From: Aestuariicoccus sp032586235
Lineage (GTDB): Bacteria > Pseudomonadota > Alphaproteobacteria > Rhodobacterales > Rhodobacteraceae
Assembly: GCF_032586235.1 (NCBI RefSeq)
Contig: NZ_JAWHTD010000001.1
Location: 290,480-354,479 of the forward strand
Direction of reading: 5' to 3'
Length of the DNA stretch: 64,000 bases
Below, in pieces: positions 32,087 through 41,812 of the stretch; the stretch's first letter is position 1, and the number at the start of each line of letters is the position of its first letter. The notes beneath the pieces are model-generated. The model did no database searches. It saw only the letters and a program-made list of their open reading frames with translations, and was not told the DNA's origin. The position numbers and the translations under genes were made by a program.

Positions 32087-32168
32087 AAAGTTTGACTGCG
32101 GATACACGTTCTGGCAGGCCTAGGGCCGACCCGGGAAGAATCGGGCACCGATCAGGGAGGAAGACACC

Positions 32169-33155
32169 GTGAATATCCGCACCAAATTGTCCGCCGCAGC
32201 GCTTGCTCTGGCACTGGGCGCGCAGGCCGCATCGGCCGCCGAGCTGCGCCTGTCGCATCAATGGTCCAACAGCGACGTCCGCCATCAGGTGGCGCAGATC
32301 GTCGCCGACGAGGTTGCCGCCGCGGGCGTCGATCTCGACATCAAGATTTTCCCGTCGCAGTCGCTGTTCAAGGCGCGCGAGCAGTACAAGCCGCTCAGCC
32401 GCGGCCAGCTTGACATGACGGTTCTGCCGCTCAGCTACGCCGGCGGCCAGCAGCCCGCCTACAACCTGACCCTGATGCCCGGTCTGGTGAAGAACCACGA
32501 TCACGCCGCGCGCCTGTCCGCGAGCCCCTTCATGGAAGCGCTGGAAGAGAAGATGGCGCAGGACGACGTGATGGTGCTGGTGCATGGCTACCTCGCCGGC
32601 GGCTTTGCGGGCACCGAAGGCTGCATCACCGGGCCAGACGACGTGCAGGGCCTGCAAACCCGCGCCGCGGGCAAGGCGTTCGAGCAGATGCTGGCAGGCG
32701 CGGGCGCGTCGATCGCCTCGATGGCGTCGTCGGAAATCTACAACGCCATGCAGACCGGCGTTCTGGACGCCGCCAACACCTCGTCGAGCTCGTTCGTCAG
32801 CTACCGCATCTACGAGCAGGTGAAATGCTACACTCCCGCGGGCGACGTGGCGCTGTGGTTCATGTATCAGCCGCTTCTGATGAACAAATCCACCTTCGAC
32901 GGGCTGACCGAAGCGCAGCAGTCAGCTCTTCTGGCCGGCGCCGAAAAGGCCGAGGCCTTCTACCTCGAAGAGGCCAAGAAAGAGGACGCCGCGTCGGTCG
33001 ACGTGTTCCGTGAGGCCGGTGTCGAGATCGCGCAGATGTCCGAGGACGATTTCAACGCCTGGCGCACGATTGCGCAGGAAACCTCGTACAAGGCCTTCGT
33101 CGACGAAGTGCCGGACGGGCAGGCGCTGCTGGATATGGCGCTGGCCGTCGAATAA
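32169..33155 (+). CDS. TRAP transporter substrate-binding protein (malonate, DctP family)
   Basis: A 328-residue periplasmic binding protein. The start codon is GTG with GGGAGGAAGACACC upstream. A signal peptide (LSAAALALALGAQAASA) ends near residue 23. The DctP fold is recognised by S-L-F-K-A-R-E-Q-Y, R-G-Q-L-D-M-T and the central substrate loop with E-I-Y-N-A-M-Q-T-G-V-L-D-A-A. The downstream malonyl-CoA genes point to malonate as ligand (inferred). It feeds the DctQ/DctM membrane complex. Confidence 0.92.
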   Translation: MNIRTKLSAAALALALGAQAASAAELRLSHQWSNSDVRHQVAQIVADEVAAAGVDLDIKIFPSQSLFKAREQYKPLSRGQLDMTVLPLSYAGGQQPAYNLTLMPGLVKNHDHAARLSASPFMEALEEKMAQDDVMVLVHGYLAGGFAGTEGCITGPDDVQGLQTRAAGKAFEQMLAGAGASIASMASSEIYNAMQTGVLDAANTSSSSFVSYRIYEQVKCYTPAGDVALWFMYQPLLMNKSTFDGLTEAQQSALLAGAEKAEAFYLEEAKKEDAASVDVFREAGVEIAQMSEDDFNAWRTIAQETSYKAFVDEVPDGQALLDMALAVE

Positions 33156-33231
33156 GCGCATCAGCGCTGTCGGGGTGGGCGCATCGCCCGCCCCCTTCAT
33201 TCTTTCTGACTGACGACATCGGAGGCCGGTC

Positions 33232-33780
33232 ATGGCTGTCCAGAGTTCAGCGGCCGTCGCGCCGACGGGCAACAATCCCTTTTTGCGCCTCGTTGCCGCA
33301 ATTTCCACTGTCGCCGGGTGGTGTTCCGCCGGGATGATCGTGGCGGCGGTGGTGATCACCTGCCAGATGATCTTTATCCGCTTCGTGCTGAACGGCTCGA
33401 CCGTCTGGCAGACCGAGGCGGTGGTCTATCTGGTCATCGCCGCGACGCTGATCGGGCTGCCCTATGTGCAGCGGCTGCGCGGACATGTGAACGTCGATCT
33501 GATCCCGCTCGCCTTGCCGAAGCGCGCGCGTTTTGCGCTTTGTGTGCTGACGTTGTCGGTCAGCATCCTGATCGTCGGCGTGATGCTCTATTACGGCTAT
33601 GACTACTGGCATTTCGCCTGGGAGCGCGGCTGGCGGTCCGACACGGTCTGGGGTGTCCGGCTTTGGATCCCCTATCTGTCGATCCCGGTCGGCTTTGGCC
33701 TTTTGCTGCTGCAACTGGTGGCCGATCTTTTCGCGGTGCTGAAAGGCATCGACACCCCCTTCGGACTGGAGGACGCCTGA
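33232..33780 (+). CDS. TRAP transporter small permease (DctQ family)
   Basis: A 182-residue protein with four transmembrane segments. The typical DctQ pattern is R-F-V-L-N-G-S-T-V-W-Q-T-E near the second helix and the R-G-H-V-N-V-D-L motif. TCGGAGGCC precedes the ATG. Its TGA overlaps the ATG of the large permease (TGATG), so translation is probably coupled. Confidence 0.93.
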   Translation: MAVQSSAAVAPTGNNPFLRLVAAISTVAGWCSAGMIVAAVVITCQMIFIRFVLNGSTVWQTEAVVYLVIAATLIGLPYVQRLRGHVNVDLIPLALPKRARFALCVLTLSVSILIVGVMLYYGYDYWHFAWERGWRSDTVWGVRLWIPYLSIPVGFGLLLLQLVADLFAVLKGIDTPFGLEDA

Positions 33781-35096
33781 TGGATCCGCTTCTGCTTGGC
33801 GCATTGGTGGCGGCTGTCACCATTATGGTGCTCTTTTCGGGCGTGTCGGTGGCGCTTGGGCTGCTGATCGTGTCGGGGGGCTTTCTGATCGCCTTCGACG
33901 GGATGCGGTCGCTCGAACTGATGCCCGAGATCCTCTTCGGCAAGCTCGACAATTTCGCGCTGCTGTCGATTCCGATGTTCATCATCATGGGCGCGGCGAT
34001 CGCCTCGACCCGGGCTGGGGCCGATCTTTACGAGGCGCTCGAGCGCTGGCTGACCCGTGTGCCCGGCGGGCTGGTGGTGTCTAACCTCGGGGCCTGTGCG
34101 CTGTTCTCGGCGATGTCCGGGTCGAGCCCCGCCACCTGCGCGGCCATCGGCAAGATGGGCATACCCGAGATGCGCAAGCGCGGCTATCCCGATGCGGTGG
34201 CCGCCGGGTCCATCGCGGCGGGCGGCACGCTGGGCATCCTGATCCCGCCATCGGTCACGATGATCGTCTACGGCATCGCCACCGAAACCTCTATCGGGAG
34301 GCTGTTCCTAGCGGGCGTCATCCCGGGGATGATGCTGGTGGGGCTCTTCATGGCGTGGTCGCTTTATTCGACGTGGCGGTCGGGCAATGCGTCTGTGCTG
34401 AGCGCAGGCAGCTACACCTGGCGCGAACGGTTCGAGATCCTGCCCCGCGTTCTGCCCTTCCTGCTGATCATCCTCGGTGTGCTTTACGCCATGTACGGCG
34501 GCATCGCGACGCCGTCGGAAACCGCGGCGGTGGGCGCGCTGCTCTGCCTCGTGATCGCGGTGGTGATCTACAAGCTCTGGAACCCGGCCGATCTGTGGGT
34601 GGTGCTGCGCGACAGCACCAAGGAATCGGTGATGATCCTCTTCATCATCGCCGCGGCGGGTGTCTTCAGCTACATGCTGAGCTCGCTCTTCATCACGCAG
34701 AGCATCGCCGAATGGATCGGCACGCTGGATGTGAACCGCTGGGTGCTGATGGGGGCGATCAACCTCTTCCTGCTGGTCGCTGGGTTCTTTTTGCCGCCGG
34801 TGGCGGTGATCCTGATGGCCGCGCCGATCCTGCTGCCGATCATCACAACGGCGGGCTTCGATCCGATCTGGTTCGCCGTGGTGCTGACCATCAACATGGA
34901 GATCGGCCTGATCAGCCCGCCGGTGGGTCTGAACCTTTATGTCATCAACGGCATCGCGCCGGACATCTCGCTGCGCACGATCCTCGTGGGGTCCTTGCCC
35001 TACGTGGCCTGCATGGTTCTGGCAATCGTACTGCTCTGCCTCTTCCCGGGGCTGGCCACCTGGCTGCCGGACGCGGTGATGGGGCCGGGGCGGTGA
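33780..35096 (+). CDS. TRAP transporter large permease (DctM family)
   Basis: A 438-residue membrane protein with about 12 transmembrane segments. DctM hallmarks: F-A-L-L-S-I-P-M-F-I-I-M-G, S-G-S-S-P-A-T, L-G-I-L-I-P-P-S and E-I-G-L-I-S-P-P-V-G-L-N. It couples solute uptake to a sodium or proton gradient. The start at 33780 overlaps the dctQ stop and the end overlaps the GTG of the decarboxylase gene. Confidence 0.94.
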   Translation: MDPLLLGALVAAVTIMVLFSGVSVALGLLIVSGGFLIAFDGMRSLELMPEILFGKLDNFALLSIPMFIIMGAAIASTRAGADLYEALERWLTRVPGGLVVSNLGACALFSAMSGSSPATCAAIGKMGIPEMRKRGYPDAVAAGSIAAGGTLGILIPPSVTMIVYGIATETSIGRLFLAGVIPGMMLVGLFMAWSLYSTWRSGNASVLSAGSYTWRERFEILPRVLPFLLIILGVLYAMYGGIATPSETAAVGALLCLVIAVVIYKLWNPADLWVVLRDSTKESVMILFIIAAAGVFSYMLSSLFITQSIAEWIGTLDVNRWVLMGAINLFLLVAGFFLPPVAVILMAAPILLPIITTAGFDPIWFAVVLTINMEIGLISPPVGLNLYVINGIAPDISLRTILVGSLPYVACMVLAIVLLCLFPGLATWLPDAVMGPGR

Positions 35097-36340
35097 CGCT
35101 TTTCGCCGATCTGCTGTCGACGGTGTTCGAGCGGCGCTTCCGCTCGTCCGAGCCCGACACAAACGACACCCGCCCGATCGAGGCCCTGTGCCTCGACCTG
35201 GTGGGTGCCTCGGGCGAGGTGACGGGGCTGGCCAGCGCGCGGGCGATCCTGACCCGGTTCGTAGGCATGAGCGACGCCGACAAGCTGGCCTTCTTCCGGC
35301 ATCTCGCAACCGAGATGGACATCTCGCCCGAGGCCGTGCGCGACAGCCTCGCGGCCTACGAGGCGCGGCCGGGCCGTGCCAGCTACCGCGCCTTCATGTC
35401 CGCCGCCGAACCCCCGCGACAGGAGCTGATCCGGCGGCTGAACCAGGTGCCGGGGGCAACCGGCGCGCTGGTCCGGATGCGTGCCGATTTGCTGCGGTTG
35501 TCGGATGGAGAGGCGGCGCTGGAGGCGCTGGACCAGGATTTCCGACATCTCTTCGCCAGCTGGTTCAACCGCGGCTTTCTGGTGCTGCGCCCGATCAGCT
35601 GGGAAAGCCCGGCGCATATCCTCGACAAGATCATCGCCTATGAGGCCGTGCACAGCATCGACAGCTGGGACGATCTGAGGCTCAGGCTGGAACCGCCCGA
35701 CCGCCGCTGTTTCGCGTTCTTTCACCCCGCGATGCCCGACGAGCCGCTGATCTTCGTCGAGGTGGCGCTGACCGGCGGCATTCCCGGCTCGATCCAGGCG
35801 CTGCTGTCGCCCGACCGCATGTCGGCCACGCCCGATCAGGCGGACACGGCGGTGTTCTACTCGATCTCCAATTGCCAGGCCGGGCTGGCCGGCATTTCCT
35901 TTGGCAATTCGCTGATCAAGCAGGTGGTGGCGGATCTGTCCATCGAACTGCCGGGGTTGCGGACCTTCGTCACCCTGTCGCCCATCCCCGGACTGGTGGC
36001 CTGGCTGGAGGAAACCGGCCTGCCTTACGACGTCAACGACCCCGAGCGAATGCGCGCGCTGGCCGCGCATTACCTGCTGCACGCCAAGGATGGTCGGGGC
36101 CGGCCGCGCGATCCGGTGGCGCGCTTTCATCTCGGCAACGGGGCCGAGGTGCACGCCCTGCACGCTGATGCCGACACGTCCGACAAGGGCCGCGCCCAAT
36201 CGGGCGGGGCGATGGTGAATTACCTTTACGATCCCGCCGCCGTCGCGCAGAACCACGAACGCTACGCGACCGACCGCGCGATCCCGGCCCCCGCCGAGGT
36301 GCGCACGCTGGCCGCGCTTTCTGACCGCATCCCCGCCTGA
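35093..36340 (+). CDS. matA: Malonyl-CoA decarboxylase
   Basis: A 415-residue enzyme that converts malonyl-CoA to acetyl-CoA and CO2. The start is GTG at 35093, overlapping the dctM stop (GTGA). The N-terminal helical half leads to the GNAT-like catalytic half with F-H-P-x-M-P-D-E-P-L-I-F-V-E-V-A-L-T, S-I-S-N-C-Q-x-G-L-x-G-I-S-F-G-N, L-S-P-I-P-G-L and the ending K-D-G-R-G-R-P-R-D-P-V-A-R-F-H-L-G-N-G-A. It completes malonate breakdown together with MatB. Confidence 0.94.
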   Translation: MTLFADLLSTVFERRFRSSEPDTNDTRPIEALCLDLVGASGEVTGLASARAILTRFVGMSDADKLAFFRHLATEMDISPEAVRDSLAAYEARPGRASYRAFMSAAEPPRQELIRRLNQVPGATGALVRMRADLLRLSDGEAALEALDQDFRHLFASWFNRGFLVLRPISWESPAHILDKIIAYEAVHSIDSWDDLRLRLEPPDRRCFAFFHPAMPDEPLIFVEVALTGGIPGSIQALLSPDRMSATPDQADTAVFYSISNCQAGLAGISFGNSLIKQVVADLSIELPGLRTFVTLSPIPGLVAWLEETGLPYDVNDPERMRALAAHYLLHAKDGRGRPRDPVARFHLGNGAEVHALHADADTSDKGRAQSGGAMVNYLYDPAAVAQNHERYATDRAIPAPAEVRTLAALSDRIPA

Positions 36341-36351
36341 GGACCAAGACC

Positions 36352-37878
36352 ATGTCCAACCCGCTTTATGACCGTCTTTTCGGATGCCACGCCGGCCGCA
36401 TGTCGCCGTTTCTGCACTTGCCCGATGGCGGCACGCTGACCCATGACGCCTTTCTGCGCCGCGCCGCGCAGATCGCCCATGTGCTGACCGCGCGCGGGCT
36501 GAAGCCGGGTGACCGGCTGGCGGCGCAGGTGCAGAAATCGCCCGAGGCGCTGGCGCTTTATGCCGCCTGCGCGCAGGCCGGGGTGGTGTTTTTGCCGCTG
36601 AACACCGCCTACACCACCGACGAGCTGAGCTATTTCATCGAGAACAGCGGCGCCAAGCTGGTGGTGGGCGACCCGGCGCGCGCGGACGAGCTGGGCGCGC
36701 TTTCGGAAAAGCTGGGCGCGCGGTTCGACACGCTGGCGGGGGACGGCACCGGCAGTCTGACGGCGGCGGCGGATGACGAACCCGACAGCTTCGACACCGT
36801 CCCGCGCGAGGCGGACGACCTTGCCGCCTTCCTCTACACCTCGGGCACCACCGGGCGCTCGAAGGGGGCGATGCTGACCCAGGCGAACCTGCTGTCGAAC
36901 GCCGAGACGCTGGTCGACCACTGGCGTTTCACCGCCGACGACGTGCTTCTGCACGCCCTGCCGATCTTTCACACCCACGGGCTTTTCGTCGCCACCAACG
37001 TGACCCTGGCGGCGGGTGGGGCGATGATCTTTTTGCCCAAATTCGATCTCGAGCAGATCCTCGACGCCCTGCCGCGCGCCACTTCGATGATGGGGGTGCC
37101 GACCTTCTACACGCGTCTGCTGGACGATCCGCGCTTCACCCGCGATCTGGCGCAACACATGCGGCTTTTTATTTCCGGCTCGGCCCCCTTGCTGGAGGAC
37201 ACCCACCGCCAGTTCGAGGCCCGCACGGGGCACCGTATCCTCGAACGCTACGGCATGACCGAGACCAACATGAACACCTCGAACCCCTATGACGGCGAGC
37301 GCCGCGCGGGCACCGTGGGTTTTCCGCTGCCGGGGGTCGAGCTCAAGATCTGCGATCCCGAAACCGGGGCCGAGGTGGCGCAGGGCGAGGTCGGCCAGAT
37401 CGAGGTGCGCGGTCCGAACGTGTTCAAGGGCTATTGGCAGATGCCCGAAAAGACCGCCGCCGAGCTGCGCGAGGACGGGTTCTTCATCACCGGCGATCTT
37501 GGGCGGCTCGACGCGGATGGCTATGTGCAGATCGTGGGGCGCAACAAGGACCTGATCATCTCGGGCGGCTACAACATCTACCCCAAGGAGATCGAGCTGC
37601 TGCTCGACGACCAGCCCGGCGTGCTGGAGTCCGCCGTCATCGGCGTGCCGCATCCGGATTTCGGCGAGACCGTGCTGGCGCTGATCGTGCCGCAGCCGGG
37701 CGAGACACCGGACCCGGAGGCGATTACCGCGGCCTGCGCCGAGACGCTGGCGCGCTACAAGCATCCGCGCAAAGTGCTGGTGATCGACGAATTGCCGCGC
37801 AACACCATGGGCAAGGTGCAAAAGAACATCCTTCGCGACCGTTACGCGACCCTCTTTCAACCGGCCCCGAGTAACTGA
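36352..37878 (+). CDS. matB: Malonyl-CoA synthetase
   Basis: A 508-residue ANL-superfamily ligase that activates malonate with ATP and CoA. The AMP motif YTSGTTGRSKG is at 162-172; E-R-Y-G-M-T-E-T-N-M is the A5 motif as in MatB; G-R-N-K-D-L-I-I-S-G-G-Y-N-I-Y-P-K-E-I-E is A8; the catalytic lysine is in T-M-G-K-V-Q-K-N. It follows the decarboxylase by 11 bp and ends the operon. The helicase gene converges on it 4 bp away. Confidence 0.94.
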   Translation: MSNPLYDRLFGCHAGRMSPFLHLPDGGTLTHDAFLRRAAQIAHVLTARGLKPGDRLAAQVQKSPEALALYAACAQAGVVFLPLNTAYTTDELSYFIENSGAKLVVGDPARADELGALSEKLGARFDTLAGDGTGSLTAAADDEPDSFDTVPREADDLAAFLYTSGTTGRSKGAMLTQANLLSNAETLVDHWRFTADDVLLHALPIFHTHGLFVATNVTLAAGGAMIFLPKFDLEQILDALPRATSMMGVPTFYTRLLDDPRFTRDLAQHMRLFISGSAPLLEDTHRQFEARTGHRILERYGMTETNMNTSNPYDGERRAGTVGFPLPGVELKICDPETGAEVAQGEVGQIEVRGPNVFKGYWQMPEKTAAELREDGFFITGDLGRLDADGYVQIVGRNKDLIISGGYNIYPKEIELLLDDQPGVLESAVIGVPHPDFGETVLALIVPQPGETPDPEAITAACAETLARYKHPRKVLVIDELPRNTMGKVQKNILRDRYATLFQPAPSN

Positions 37879-37882
37879 CCTT

Positions 37883-39955
37883 TCAGCCCTTGCGGCGCGG
37901 CGGGGCGTCGCCGCCCCGGGCCGTCGTCTGCCGCCGCTTCGCCCCGGCGCGCCCCAGCGACTTTGACGGGTCGCTGGCGTCGGGCCGGCGTTTGGATTGC
38001 GGGCCTTTGGGCTTGGCCGCGACATCGGGCTTGGGCCCGCCGGGCTTTTTGTGGCGCGGCTTTCCCGGGGCGGTGTCCGTTGCGGGCTTCGGCTTTTTCC
38101 CTTTGGTTGCGGGGCCGTGGGGGCGACCTTCCTTGCGCGCGGCGGGTGGGGTGCTTCTTGCGCCGTCACCGGGTCGGGGCGCTGGTTTCTTTGGCCCTTC
38201 GCGACGGGGTGCGGGGCTGTCGGCCGGGCGCGGGGCGCGTTTGGCCACGGGCCGTTCGTCGCGTGCCGCAGGCGGCGCGTCAGTGGTGTCGTCACCGGTG
38301 CGGCGCGCCGGTGTTCTGGGGCCGTCACGACGTGGCGCCGGGCCTTTGGGCGGGCGCGGCGGGGTGCGGGGCTGCGCCGATGTCGCCTCCTGGGGCGGGG
38401 CGTCGAGCAGCCTGGCACGTATATCACGCTCCAGCACGCCGCCCGCGCTCAGACGGTCGCGCAGCGCGGGGATCGCAGCTTCGGCGATTTCGACATAGGT
38501 TTCCTGTGGGGTCACCCTGATCTTGCCGATCGCGGACTTCTCGATGTTGCCGGTGCGGCAGAGCAGCGGCAGGATCCAGCGCGGCTCGGCCCCGGCGTCG
38601 CGTCCGACCGACAGCGCCAGCCAGCCCGAAGGGCCAAACGCGGCGCGCGGCGCGGGGGCCGACCGCAGCCCCAGTTCTTCGGGGGCCGACAGCCCCGCGC
38701 GATAGAGCCGCAGGCAGGCAGCCGCGATCTCTTCGGGTTTGTGCCGCTCGAGCAGCGCGGCGGCAAAGGCGGCCTCTTCGGGGCTCAGTTCGGTGTCCCA
38801 CGCGGGGTCGGACAAAAGCCGCGCTTCGTCGAGCGCGCGAATGTCCTCGGGGCTGGGGGCGGCGCGCCATTCGGCCTCGATCTTGGCCCATTTCAGCAGG
38901 CGCTCGGCCTTCTTGGCCGCCTTGTCGGGCACGATCAGCGCCGAGATCCCCTTGCGGCCCGCGCGCCCGGTGCGGCCCGAGCGGTGCAGCAGCGCCTCGG
39001 TGTTGTTCGGCAGATCGGCGTGGACCACCAGATCGAGGTTCGGCAGGTCGATGCCGCGCGCGGCCACATCGGTGGCCACGCAGACCTTCGCCCGGCCGTC
39101 GCGCATGGCCTGCAGCGCGTGGCTGCGCTCGTCCTGGCTGAGCTCGCCCGACAGACTGACGACGGCAAAGCCGCGATTGGCCAGTCGCGCGGTCAGCCGG
39201 GCGACGGTGGCGCGGGTGTTGGCAAAGACGATGGCCGTGGGCGCGTCGTGAAAGCGCAGCAGGTTGATGACCGCATGTTCGGTATCGGCGGGCGCGACCT
39301 GGATCGCCTGATAGGCGATATCGGCGTGCTGGTTGCCTTTGGACAGGGTCGTGACCCGAACCGCATCGCGCTGGAACTGCTTGGCCAGCGCCGCGATAGA
39401 GGGCGGCACGGTGGCCGAAAAGAGCAGCGTGCGCCGGGTCTCGGGGGCCTTGCCCAGGATGAATTCCAGATCCTCGCGAAAGCCGAGGTCCAGCATCTCG
39501 TCCGCCTCGTCCAGCACGATGGCGCGGATGTCGGCCAGATCGAGCGCGCCGCGGTTGATGTGATCGCAAAGCCGCCCCGGCGTGCCCACGACGATATGCG
39601 CGCCGCGTTCCAGTGCGCGCCGCTCGTCGCGCGCGTCCATGCCGCCGATGCAGGTGGCCACGCGCGCCCCGGCCTTGCCGAAAAGCCAGGCCAGTTCGCG
39701 GCTGACCTGCATCGCCAGCTCGCGCGTCGGCGCGACGATCAGCGCAAGGGGTGCTGCGGGCGGGCCCAGATGCGCAGCCTCGCCCATAAGGGTCGGCGCG
39801 ATGGCCAGGCCGAATCCCACGGTCTTGCCCGATCCGGTCTGGGCGGAAACCAGCAGATCGGCCTTTACCAGGTCGGGGGCGGTGACGGCTTGTTGCACAT
39901 CGGTCAGCGTGTCGAACCCGCGCTCGGCGAGGGCGTCTGACAGGGTCGGGATCAT
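37883..39955 (-). CDS. DEAD-box RNA helicase (DeaD/DbpA-like) with long basic tail
   Basis: A 690-residue helicase. Motif I AQTGSGKT at 38-45, P-T-R-E-L, V-L-D-E-A-D, S-A-T and H-R-S-G-R-T-G-R-A-G are intact. A DbpA-type RNA-binding domain follows (G-N-I-E-K-S-A-I-G-K-I). The final about 190 residues are a low-complexity Pro/Lys/Arg tail, presumably for RNA binding. The protein should remodel RNA or ribosomal precursors. An ATG at 39985 is an alternative start. Confidence 0.92.
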   Translation of the reverse strand: MIPTLSDALAERGFDTLTDVQQAVTAPDLVKADLLVSAQTGSGKTVGFGLAIAPTLMGEAAHLGPPAAPLALIVAPTRELAMQVSRELAWLFGKAGARVATCIGGMDARDERRALERGAHIVVGTPGRLCDHINRGALDLADIRAIVLDEADEMLDLGFREDLEFILGKAPETRRTLLFSATVPPSIAALAKQFQRDAVRVTTLSKGNQHADIAYQAIQVAPADTEHAVINLLRFHDAPTAIVFANTRATVARLTARLANRGFAVVSLSGELSQDERSHALQAMRDGRAKVCVATDVAARGIDLPNLDLVVHADLPNNTEALLHRSGRTGRAGRKGISALIVPDKAAKKAERLLKWAKIEAEWRAAPSPEDIRALDEARLLSDPAWDTELSPEEAAFAAALLERHKPEEIAAACLRLYRAGLSAPEELGLRSAPAPRAAFGPSGWLALSVGRDAGAEPRWILPLLCRTGNIEKSAIGKIRVTPQETYVEIAEAAIPALRDRLSAGGVLERDIRARLLDAPPQEATSAQPRTPPRPPKGPAPRRDGPRTPARRTGDDTTDAPPAARDERPVAKRAPRPADSPAPRREGPKKPAPRPGDGARSTPPAARKEGRPHGPATKGKKPKPATDTAPGKPRHKKPGGPKPDVAAKPKGPQSKRRPDASDPSKSLGRAGAKRRQTTARGGDAPPRRKG

Positions 39956-40054
39956 GGGGAATTGGTCCAATCGGAGAAACGGCATCAGGCCGTGTGAAGG
40001 CCCGGCAGATAGCCCAAGGCGGCGCGCATGTCCATGCCTGGCTGCCGCGGGCCG

Positions 40055-40909
40055 TCAGAGCGTCAGGCGCATCCCGTCGCGGCCGATCTCAAGCGGGCCG
40101 TCCCAGTGCCGGCGGACCTTGGCGCGCCAGTCGTCCTCGGTGAATTCGGCAAAACCGTCGGGCACCATGTGGTTGATCGCCAGCCTCTTGACCCCGGCCT
40201 CAGAGGCCAGGCGGCCCACGTCGGCGGCGTCGGTGTGGCTGCGCAGGATGTGGCTGCGCAGGCGGTCGTCGCCATTGGTCATGCGCTGCATCAGCAGATC
40301 GACGCCCTCGGTCAGCATGGCCTCGTGGACCAGCAGATCCGCCCCGGCGCAGAATTCGGCCAGACCGGGCAGCGGGGCGGTGTCGCCGGACAGGACGACC
40401 GCTTTGCCGTTCGCGTCGAAGCGCAGGGCGAAGCTGTCTTCGATGGGCGGATGGCAGTTGCGCAGGGCGGTTACGCTCAGGCCGTCGTCGTTCAGCACCT
40501 CGCCCGGTTCAAGGGTATGGAAACGCACCAGCTGCGCCAGATCGGGGCGGCCCTCGTCGCGGATGCGCAGTTCGATGTCGAAGGCCATGGAGGCGAGGAA
40601 GCCCTGCCAGTAGGTCTCGGTCCCCGGGGGGCCGTAGACCGGCACCGTGCGGTTCAGCCCGGCAGTCCAGGCGGTGTGCAGAAGCGGGCCGAGCTCGAGG
40701 TAGTGGTCCGAATGCAGGTGTGTGATCAGGATCATATCGATCTGCGTCAGCGCCACGCCCTGATCGCAGACGCCCCGCGCAGCACCCAGCCCCGCGTCCA
40801 CCAGAATAGTGCGCCCGCCCATGCGCAGCAGGATCGCCGTGGGCATGTTCGATCCGGGCCGGATCGCCGGGCCGCCCTTGACGCCCAGCAGGCTGACAAA
40901 ATCGCTCAT
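40055..40909 (-). CDS. MBL-fold metallo-hydrolase (RNase Z/arylsulfatase-like)
   Basis: A 284-residue cytoplasmic protein without a signal peptide. The metal site reads I-L-I-T-H-L-H-S-D-H-Y-L-E-L, then L-S-G-D-T, with further His in L-V-H-E-A and a C-terminal I-N-H-M-V-P. The S-D-H-Y form and overall layout are those of RNase Z-like and arylsulfatase-like enzymes rather than glyoxalase II. The substrate is unknown. It is 43 bp from the next gene on the same strand and may be cotranscribed. Confidence 0.88.
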   Translation of the reverse strand: MSDFVSLLGVKGGPAIRPGSNMPTAILLRMGGRTILVDAGLGAARGVCDQGVALTQIDMILITHLHSDHYLELGPLLHTAWTAGLNRTVPVYGPPGTETYWQGFLASMAFDIELRIRDEGRPDLAQLVRFHTLEPGEVLNDDGLSVTALRNCHPPIEDSFALRFDANGKAVVLSGDTAPLPGLAEFCAGADLLVHEAMLTEGVDLLMQRMTNGDDRLRSHILRSHTDAADVGRLASEAGVKRLAINHMVPDGFAEFTEDDWRAKVRRHWDGPLEIGRDGMRLTL

Positions 40910-40952
40910 GTCGGGTCTTTCGCTGATGAGGGTCCCCAGAGCCTATCCGCTG

Positions 40953-41807
40953 TCACGCCGGGCGCAAGGCGCGAAGATGGTCAGGGAAGGCGCGGGCGGT
41001 CACCGTGGCCTCGCGCACCAGCTGGTCGAAATGTGTCGTCAGCGCCGAGACCCGTTCGGTATCGCGGAAGGACAGGTAGATGCGCCCGACATAGAGCACC
41101 GCCAAGAGCGGCCCGAACACCGTGACCGGGGCGGAAAAGATGCGCCGTGCATCGAAGAGGTAGATCCGCAGGCGTGGATAAAGCCGGTCGCAGAGGTCGA
41201 GGATATGGTCGATCTGCGCTTGCCTGATGTCCGGGGGCAGCCCGTCGTAATAACCAGTTCCGGCGGCAAAGCTGGCGACCTCGTAAAGCGGCATGGCGAT
41301 CTCGTAATCCGAGCGCGACTGCTGCATCCAGGCCAGCCGGTCCGCTGAGGCGTTGATCGCCTGCGTCGTGGTCTTGCCCAGATGCGGCCCGTATTCCCAT
41401 TCCAGCACCGCGCGGGTCTTGAGCATGTCGGGCAGGGTGGCCGGCACGTGGCGGATCTTGTAGCCCTGCGCCTCGCGGTGCCAGGCAAAGATCGTCTCGT
41501 CCACCAGCGCGCGGCGGGCCGCGGTCAGCGTCAGCGAGGTGGCGAGCAGATCGGCGGCGCTTTCGGGGCGCTCCGACAGGCCCAGAAGCCAGTCGGCGGA
41601 TACCCCCAGCGCCTGTGCGCAGGCCCCGACGATCTGCGCGTTGGGCAGGCGCGCGCCGTCATCCGCCAAGAGCTGCGAGATGGTCGAACGGTCGGCCCCG
41701 ATCGCGCGCGCAAGCCCGCTTTGCGTGACCCCGCCCGAGGACATGGCGGCGGCCAGCCGGTCGCGGAACAGACGGGCGCGGCGGGTTTTGTCGATGATTT
41801 GGCTCAT
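40953..41807 (-). CDS. XRE-family transcriptional regulator
   Basis: A 284-residue regulator. An HTH (about residues 14-75) contains T-Q-S-G-L-A-R-A-I-G-A-D-R-S-T-I-S-Q-L-L and is followed by a long C-terminal domain of about 190 residues with no motif I can name; it may sense a ligand. It is divergent from a fatty acid desaturase gene with a perfect 10-bp palindrome just upstream of its own start, suggesting autoregulation. The ATG at 41807 was chosen because the HTH begins shortly after it. Confidence 0.85.
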   Translation of the reverse strand: MSQIIDKTRRARLFRDRLAAAMSSGGVTQSGLARAIGADRSTISQLLADDGARLPNAQIVGACAQALGVSADWLLGLSERPESAADLLATSLTLTAARRALVDETIFAWHREAQGYKIRHVPATLPDMLKTRAVLEWEYGPHLGKTTTQAINASADRLAWMQQSRSDYEIAMPLYEVASFAAGTGYYDGLPPDIRQAQIDHILDLCDRLYPRLRIYLFDARRIFSAPVTVFGPLLAVLYVGRIYLSFRDTERVSALTTHFDQLVREATVTARAFPDHLRALRPA

Positions 41808-41812
41808 GTGGT

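Noticed and set aside
37890..39940. Long plus-strand open frames opposite the helicase
   Set aside because: They mirror the helicase codons and its repetitive tail; no domain or signal is seen.
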